NCBI RefSeq assembly: GCF_002993025.1
Contig: NZ_NXGI01000001.1
Location: 1 to 63,398 of the forward strand
Length of the DNA: 63,398 nt
Source: Arcobacter cryaerophilus gv. crypticus
GTDB taxonomy: Bacteria > Campylobacterota > Campylobacteria > Campylobacterales > Arcobacteraceae
Direction: 5' to 3'
Part shown: positions 58,761-63,398 of the stretch, one piece after another
Position numbering within the stretch: position 1 is the stretch's first letter
Layout: each line of letters opens with the position of its first letter
The notes under the pieces: generated by a model
What the model was told of the DNA's origin: nothing
The model's input: the letters and a program-made list of their open reading frames with translations, nothing else
Database searches by the model: none
Made by a program: the position numbers and the translations under genes

Positions 58761-59690
58761 TTATATAAACTTTTTTAAATATTTCTCTAAATCTTTCTTA
58801 ACTATATCATCAATCCATTTAGGCTCTAAAACTTTAATATGAGGAAGCCAATATTTAACTATAGGTAATATTTCCATCTCACTAGTAGCTTTTATATTTA
58901 TCTCTATACTTCCATCAGAGTTTATTGATTCAATAGTTTGTGTTTTAGATATAGGTTTTCTTTGAAAGTATTTTGATACTATTTGGTCAATATATAGTTT
59001 TACATCAAAAGGTTCTACATCTTTTTGAAACCAAATAGATATAGAGTTATCTAAGAGTTTATCTAGTTCTTTTGTAGTAGTAAATGTTTCATCTATAGGT
59101 TTTATATTTGAGATATTTTTTAAATAGTATTTTTTTAATTCATCATTTCTATTATCTAATGCTATTAAATACCAAAAACCTTCATAGTTTACTATCTTTA
59201 ATGGTTTAACTGTAATATCATATGTTTTATTGTTTTGGAGTTTATATTTACAATCTATAATAGTTTTAGATTTGATTGTTGATTCTAAAGTTTGTATTTC
59301 AGATAGTTTATCACTTATATCTTCTAAATCTAATTTTGCATATATAGGATTATATTCTTCATTTTTTATTTTAGATAATAGTTTTTTAGCTCTTGAATAA
59401 AAACTACCACCTACATTTTCACTAAGCTTTTCAATAATATCAAGAACTAAAGTATCTTCTAAAGAGTTTGATTTTTCTATTTTAAATCCATCTTGCATTT
59501 GCCATTTTTTATTTATTTGAACTACAGGAAAAGCTATAAGTCTTTCATTGAAATCTCTTTGTATTGTTCTAGAACTTACATTAAACTCATTAGCTAATTC
59601 AGTTACACTTAGAGCTTCGCCATCATTTAGTCTTTGAAGAATGGTTGTTAGTCTTGTTAAGATTTTATCGTAGTCGTGTTTGTATGTCAT
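58761..59690 (-). CDS. WYL-domain transcriptional regulator
   Basis: 309 aa. The N-terminal helix-turn-helix (VTELANEFNVSSRTIQRDFNERL, about 27-50) is of the DeoR-like type used by WYL proteins. A central WYL region holds VNYEGFWYLIALDNRNDELKKYYLKNI, and a C-terminal WCX-like part includes LPHIKVLEPKWIDD. WYL regulators such as BrxR and CapW repress phage-defence operons and sense nucleic acid or nucleotide ligands. It stands in the middle of the seven-gene unit, directly after a 101-residue gene with no gap. Probable regulator of the cluster. Confidence 0.9.
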   Translation of the reverse strand: MTYKHDYDKILTRLTTILQRLNDGEALSVTELANEFNVSSRTIQRDFNERLIAFPVVQINKKWQMQDGFKIEKSNSLEDTLVLDIIEKLSENVGGSFYSRAKKLLSKIKNEEYNPIYAKLDLEDISDKLSEIQTLESTIKSKTIIDCKYKLQNNKTYDITVKPLKIVNYEGFWYLIALDNRNDELKKYYLKNISNIKPIDETFTTTKELDKLLDNSISIWFQKDVEPFDVKLYIDQIVSKYFQRKPISKTQTIESINSDGSIEINIKATSEMEILPIVKYWLPHIKVLEPKWIDDIVKKDLEKYLKKFI

Positions 59691-59996
59691 TTATATTCCA
59701 AAAATTAAAAGTTTTACAAATACTTTATCTTTTTCTATCTCTTGATTGTTATCAGTAGTAAACATCATTTCAATATTATCATCAAAAGTTCCTATACAGT
59801 TTTCCATTTTAGTATTAATCTCTAAAAGAGATAAATCATTATGCATTAGTGATATATAAATACCTTTAAAAGTATTGATATATTTGTCTAACTCTATTTT
59901 TACAGTTTTTTCAAATTCATTCCACTCAATAAGTTTTGAGAAACCTTTTATCTCACCTTCTATATTTGATATAGTATTAAAATCTTCAAAATCCAT
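59691..59996 (-). CDS. Hypothetical protein before the WYL gene
   Basis: 101 aa, acidic, without recognised domain (FSKLIEWNEFEKTVKIELDKYI..., ending EIEKDKVFVKLLIFGI). Its stop is immediately followed by the WYL start, so the two are coupled. The 108-residue gene lies 9 bases upstream. Confidence 0.7.
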   Translation of the reverse strand: MDFEDFNTISNIEGEIKGFSKLIEWNEFEKTVKIELDKYINTFKGIYISLMHNDLSLLEINTKMENCIGTFDDNIEMMFTTDNNQEIEKDKVFVKLLIFGI

Positions 59997-60005
59997 TTTC
60001 TCTAC

Positions 60006-60332
60006 CTATATAAATGATTTGTCATTGTAAAATTTAAATGACTTGTATAATATCTTACTTTTAGTAAATTTGACCAATTGATAGTTTTTATCTACTAATA
60101 TCTGTATATGTTTATTTTTATATTGACAAGGTATAAGTAAAGTACCTTTATTTTTATTTTGAAATTCTATAGAAAATGTTAAAGGTGTATTCTTAGTTAC
60201 TTTTTTAAAATCCCATTTTCTATTGACTTTTACAAACTTGATAAAGCTTTTTTTGTTTTTAGAAAAAAGGGCAGTTTCTTTTATAGACTCTATAATAAAT
60301 TGTTTAAGTGGTTGTTTATTTATATATTTCAT
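60006..60332 (-). CDS. Small basic hypothetical protein of the WYL cluster
   Basis: 108 aa and strongly Lys-rich (KYINKQPLKQFIIESIKETALFSKNKKSFIKFVKVNRKWDFKKVTKN). Such a positive charge suggests nucleic-acid binding, but no domain is recognised. It lies 40 bases after the UDG-like gene and 9 bases before the 101-residue gene. Confidence 0.65.
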   Translation of the reverse strand: MKYINKQPLKQFIIESIKETALFSKNKKSFIKFVKVNRKWDFKKVTKNTPLTFSIEFQNKNKGTLLIPCQYKNKHIQILVDKNYQLVKFTKSKILYKSFKFYNDKSFI

Positions 60333-60372
60333 ACTAAAAGTATATATGTAAAAATGGCAGCTTAATGTCTGT

Positions 60373-61140
60373 TTACGAGTTGTATTTTATATCATGTACA
60401 ATTTTTTCATAAAAATCAATAGTTTTATTTTTAGAAAATTGATAACTAAGTGGATGTTGAGTTCTGTAACATATAATATTATCATAGGTAAATTTCCAAT
60501 ACTTACCTTTAATAAGTGACCCTTTTTCTGTTATATATCCTTCTAGCACTTCTTTTATAATATCATCATATTCTTTTGTATTTTGAGATGTTGCCGTAAC
60601 AAATACTATAAAATCTGGTTTTAAAATGTCAATTTCTCTTTTTAATACCCTTTTTGATATTTCAACAACTTCTTCTATATGGTTAGAGTTTCTAGATGAA
60701 CCTTTGGCACCACTATCACATTTTAAAAGTTCTGTCCATATTACATAAGAGTCTAAATCTTTTGTATTATTTTTTATATAATTAAACTTACTGAAAAATG
60801 CATTAGAAGCCCAATCTTCTTTTTTATAACTTGTATAGCCATCTCCATTACCTTTTTTATTTGATGCTAAAACCTTGCCTCCATCAAATTCGACTCTATA
60901 TCTTTGTCTTAAAATATCTATTGAATTGTCAAACTCTATAAAGTGTTTAAGTTTCCCCCACCATTTATTAGTTTCTTTTCCAATATATAATATTTTTGTT
61001 TTAGCCTGTAAATATTTTTCTTCTTCAATTGATAATAAAAAAGGTGCTGATATTTTTTCAATTTCTTCTTGAGTAAATTTTGACTTTAGTATCTTTTTAT
61101 CAAATTCTTTTTCATATAGTTTTTTTAATTGTTCATTCAT
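60373..61140 (-). CDS. Uracil-DNA-glycosylase-superfamily-like protein
   Basis: 255 aa. TKILYIGKETNKWWGKL at about 48-64 resembles motif 1 of the UDG superfamily (GxEP/GxET), and RTQHPLSYQF at 226-235 resembles the HPS-type motif 2. KPDFIVFVTAT in between is the usual beta strand. TELLKCDSGAKGSSRN is a distinctive insert. If active it would remove a modified or uracil base from DNA, but the catalytic identity is not certain. First gene of the seven-gene unit, with a promoter-like region upstream. Confidence 0.45.
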   Translation of the reverse strand: MNEQLKKLYEKEFDKKILKSKFTQEEIEKISAPFLLSIEEEKYLQAKTKILYIGKETNKWWGKLKHFIEFDNSIDILRQRYRVEFDGGKVLASNKKGNGDGYTSYKKEDWASNAFFSKFNYIKNNTKDLDSYVIWTELLKCDSGAKGSSRNSNHIEEVVEISKRVLKREIDILKPDFIVFVTATSQNTKEYDDIIKEVLEGYITEKGSLIKGKYWKFTYDNIICYRTQHPLSYQFSKNKTIDFYEKIVHDIKYNS

Positions 61141-61449
61141 TGATTCTCTTTTGTAATAAAGATTTTAGATGTATATAATACATTGTTATTTTATGTACTC
61201 TAACAAATAAGATATTAAAAGTCACAAAAACATATATGCCTTCTCATTTTAAATAACACTTTCTCTCAAATTACGAATATTTTTTATAATTCATTTTAAA
61301 CGTATCATAACCTCTAGTTTTTAGAACACTAAATACTTATATTAGTATTTCCTGTACCATAAAGTGTTCAAAAAGTAAAAACTACAAAATTCCACAAACC
61401 TTTAGGGGTTATGGAATAAAAAATAAGCTTTTAAAATAAAAAGTTGGTT
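61141..61449. promoter_or_regulatory. Intergenic region with promoter and palindrome upstream of the seven-gene operon
   Basis: A palindrome ATGTAT-ATA-ATACAT lies at 61169-61183, and TATTAT on the minus strand within it could be the -10 of the operon starting at 61140. A regulator bound there would block transcription. Further right, AAATACTTATATTAGTATTT at about 61330-61349 is another inverted repeat. No gene is seen in the 309 bases. Confidence 0.45.
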
Positions 61450-62037
61450 TTACCTTATCAAACACTTCTTTAAATCTTCGTCTGTAGGTCTAATATACCT
61501 CATAGTGGTTTTTATGTCACTATGACCTATGAACTCTTTTATAAATTTTGGATTAATTGATTTTGACATATCAGTAATAATTCCTGCTCTAAAAGAGTGA
61601 GAAGAATATCTATGTCCTAAAACTTCTTGAATAAAACTATTTACTTTAGCAATAAATGTTGAACTATTTGGAGTTTTTAAAGTATTACCTTTTGTTGTTA
61701 TAATAAAATCTTCATCTTTTGAGTTATCATTAAACACAAAATGTTTTTTAATCTGTTTAATTGCTTCTTTTGAAAAGAAAAGTTTTCTTTCTTTTCTAGT
61801 TTTATGAGTAACAATAATTAGTTCTTCTTTTTCAAATATAGTATTTATATCTTTTACTTTTAATTGTTTTACTTCATTAACTCTCATACCTGTAAAATAT
61901 AATAGAATAAAAGTTCTTCTTAGATTGTTTTTAGTGTTAGTAGTTAAATCTTCTTTTCCATTTAAATATGTTAAAAGTTTTTGGTACTCAACTTCTGTTA
62001 TATTTTCTCTGATTTTAGTGAATTTTTTCTTTTTCAT
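61450..62037 (-). CDS. Tyrosine recombinase/integrase (short form)
   Basis: 195 aa comprising only the catalytic domain. The set of active-site residues is Arg52 (TGMRVNEV), Lys79 (HKTRKE), His147 and Arg150 (HSFRAG), His172 (GHSDIKTT) and Tyr181. The usual N-terminal SAM-like DNA-binding domain is reduced to about 35 residues. It therefore looks catalytically complete but small, like the integrases of integrative elements or XerH-like relatives. It probably moves part of this accessory region. Confidence 0.9.
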   Translation of the reverse strand: MKKKKFTKIRENITEVEYQKLLTYLNGKEDLTTNTKNNLRRTFILLYFTGMRVNEVKQLKVKDINTIFEKEELIIVTHKTRKERKLFFSKEAIKQIKKHFVFNDNSKDEDFIITTKGNTLKTPNSSTFIAKVNSFIQEVLGHRYSSHSFRAGIITDMSKSINPKFIKEFIGHSDIKTTMRYIRPTDEDLKKCLIR

Positions 62038-62244
62038 AATGTTACCTCATAATTTATCTTTTATAAGGCTATTTTAGGTGCTTTAAAATCACAAATGACT
62101 GACATTATGACTTTAAAGCTGATGAACTACCCCAAATTATGTGGTTTAATTACAATGATATAAAATTAATTACTGATGTTATAAAACTTATAATAGTTAA
62201 TTATTGAAGTTTTTGTTATAATTACAAATATTAGGAGTTTAGTT

Positions 62245-62379
62245 ATGAGTAAAACACCATTTTCTAAAGAAAAAGCATTAAAATCTGCAACTGTTTCAAA
62301 TCAAATCGAAGGTTATGCTCCAGTTAAGGATAAAGTAGTATTAAAAAAAGTTAAAGAGTATTTGTCTTTAATTAAATAA
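62245..62379 (+). CDS. VbhA-type Fic antitoxin (44 aa)
   Basis: ATG at 62245 follows TTAGGAG. The 44-residue product has the inhibitory-helix motif [S/T]xxxE[G/N] as SNQIEG (Ser18, Glu22, Gly23) inside LKSATVSNQIEGYAPV. In the VbhA/VbhT class I system, the antitoxin glutamate blocks ATP binding by the Fic toxin. The stop overlaps the fic start (TAATG). It is too short for normal gene prediction. Confidence 0.85.
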   Translation: MSKTPFSKEKALKSATVSNQIEGYAPVKDKVVLKKVKEYLSLIK

Positions 62380-62996
62380 TGAAATATTATCTACCTTCAA
62401 ATCACATTTACTATGAAAATAGTGATGTTCCTATAAATAAACTAGAAATCAAAGAACTTGAAATACTAACTGAAATTGAAAAAGAATTATTAGTTAGAGC
62501 TTATGAAAAACTTCACAATGAATTGAATGAAAACATTAACTTTGATGAAAAATATTTATGTAAAGTTCATGAAACAATTTTTGCACCTTTATATACTTGG
62601 GCAGGAAAATATAGAACTGTAAATATTTCAAAAGATGAAAGTATGTTTTGCCCTTATCTAAATTTAGACTCTTTTTCAAAAGAGATATTTACAAAATTAA
62701 AAAATGACAATTTTCTAAAGAACTATGAAGATATTTCTAAAAAATCTGAATTTATAGATAGGCTATCTTTTTATATTTGTGAACTAAATGTTCTACATCC
62801 TTTTAATGAAGGGAATGGAAGAACTCTAAGATTATTCTTTGATATGATAGTTACATATAATGGTTACGAATATATTAACTATGAAGAAGCACTAGAAAAT
62901 AATGAATACATAAATGCATCAATTGATTGTATGATTGCAGATTGTGAAAAAATTAAAAATATAATAACAAAAGGTTTACAAAAATCTACTCTCTAA
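62379..62996 (+). CDS. Fic-domain AMP-transferase toxin (class I)
   Basis: 205 aa, a compact single-domain Fic protein. The active-site motif is HPFNEGNGR at residues 140-148, and IFAPLYTWAGKYRTVNISK supplies the flap and the conserved pre-motif region. It would transfer AMP to a host protein (for example gyrase in FicT-like toxins). It overlaps its antitoxin gene by 1 base. The self-inhibiting glutamate motif is not seen within the protein itself, consistent with class I. Confidence 0.92.
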   Translation: MKYYLPSNHIYYENSDVPINKLEIKELEILTEIEKELLVRAYEKLHNELNENINFDEKYLCKVHETIFAPLYTWAGKYRTVNISKDESMFCPYLNLDSFSKEIFTKLKNDNFLKNYEDISKKSEFIDRLSFYICELNVLHPFNEGNGRTLRLFFDMIVTYNGYEYINYEEALENNEYINASIDCMIADCEKIKNIITKGLQKSTL

Positions 62997-63062
62997 AATT
63001 ATACCTCTAACCGTTCATCTAGACAACTAATTTTTAATCGCATAGATGCTCAACCTACAGGA

Positions 63063-63106
63063 ATAAGTAAGATAATCCTACATATAATCATTAGGATTAA
63101 ACTTAT
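63063..63106. promoter_or_regulatory. Dyad upstream of the resolvase gene (candidate res/operator site)
   Basis: ATAAGT...TAATCCTA (63063-63080) is mirrored by TAGGATTAAACTTAT (63092-63106), with a short length difference in the outer arm. It ends 13 bases before the recombinase ATG, where serine-resolvase binding sites usually lie. Confidence 0.5.
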
Positions 63107-63118
63107 AAGAGGTAAAAA

Positions 63119-63343
63119 ATGAGTAAATATTATGCTTATATTAGAGTATCTACAGATAAACAAACTTTAGAAAATCAGAAACATAAAATCTTAGAATTTG
63201 CATTTAATAAAAAAATCCAAATTGAAGATTTTATTGAAGTTGAAGTATCTAGTGTAGGGACGCAAAGAATTTGGCCACCGCGCGCATTGACACTTGGCCA
63301 CTTGACGCATAATGATTTGGCCACCGTGCGCATTTCAAAGTGA
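63119..63343 (+). pseudogene. Serine recombinase (resolvase/invertase) truncated by an insertion
   Basis: The first 45 residues (YYAYIRVSTDKQTLENQK..., with catalytic Ser11) are the N-terminus of a Tn3-type resolvase. The next part, DFIEVEVSS, is at the point where members continue with R-x-S-x-x-R. After this the reading goes into unrelated GC-richer DNA (GTQRIWPPRALTLGHLTH) to a TGA at 63341-63343. The gene has thus been interrupted near 63253 by a mobile-element end. Confidence 0.85.
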
Positions 63344-63398
63344 GCCATGAAATCTTTATGATGCGTCTATAAGGTTGAGCTAAGTTTTAGAGTATTCT
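63253..63398. mobile_element. Left end of an IS21-like insertion sequence (runs off the window)
   Basis: From TGTAGGGACGC at 63253 the base composition changes abruptly and there are repeated words: TTGGCCACCGCGCGCATT (63271-63288), TTGGCCACTTGACGCATAAT (63294-63313) and TTGGCCACCGTGCGCATTTC (63317-63336), then GTGAGCCATG. Multiple terminal repeats of about 20 bases and a TG start are typical of IS21-family ends. No transposase is inside the window, so the family call rests on this pattern. Confidence 0.6.

Overview
The window is AT-rich chromosomal DNA from a Campylobacterota species, most likely of the Arcobacter/Aliarcobacter group. The evidence is the codon and base composition, the carboxy(nor)spermidine polyamine genes, the tmRNA tag ANNTNYAPQRVAA, the fused nirDLGH-type gene and the general gene style. 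The species call is inference. No full tRNA, rRNA or CRISPR array was seen.

Region 1 (1-2450) holds fragments (a CDS tail, a metallophosphoesterase remnant, a short Sel1-like gene) together with an intact NYN/OST-HTH protein and a cold-shock gene. Region 2 (2590-16815) is a denitrification block: nitric oxide reductase (norCB plus two small membrane proteins), cytochrome cd1 nitrite reductase (nirS) and nearly the whole heme d1 pathway. That pathway is represented by the nirE/cobA methyltransferase, a sirC-like dehydrogenase, a fused siroheme decarboxylase, nirF, nirJ, nirN and a small cytochrome c; ferrochelatase lies beside it. A perfect FNR/NNR-type box lies at -41.5 from a -10 box in front of the nor-nir operon, and a weaker one has the same geometry in front of sirC. 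Region 3 (16866-37600) is mostly housekeeping: AMMECR1/MEMO pair, ElyC-like protein, ssrA, polyamine genes, two PPK2 genes, tig-clpP-def, a chemoreceptor with a PAS partner, comM-like gene, Na+/H+ antiporter, thiI, a class II Fic protein, exonuclease III and a TauE-type permease.

Region 4 (37630-52814) is an arsenic island. A binding-protein/kinase/regulator triad (AioX/ArrX-, AioS-, AioR-like) is divergent from arrC-arrA-arrB, a respiratory arsenate reductase. Between them lies a gene relic that looks like the scar of another molybdoenzyme operon. It is followed by arsR, arsB, thioredoxin-type arsC, arsD, arsA, a toxin-antitoxin pair, a divergent tyrosine-phosphatase-like gene, and an ArsP-like permease with a thioredoxin-fold partner. 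Three matching palindromes mark a local ArsR regulon.

Region 5 (52815-63398) is mobile and accessory. It starts with an integrase stub, arm-type repeats and a tRNA-end-like site. Next come a DUF2958/DMP19-type operon and a membrane/secreted gene pair. A seven-gene minus-strand operon follows, with a metallophosphoesterase, a GIY-YIG-like protein, a WYL regulator, a UDG-like protein and three unknowns; it is the best candidate here for an undescribed, possibly defence-related, system. The region ends with a tyrosine recombinase, a VbhA-type antitoxin/Fic pair, and a serine recombinase cut off by what looks like an IS21-family end.
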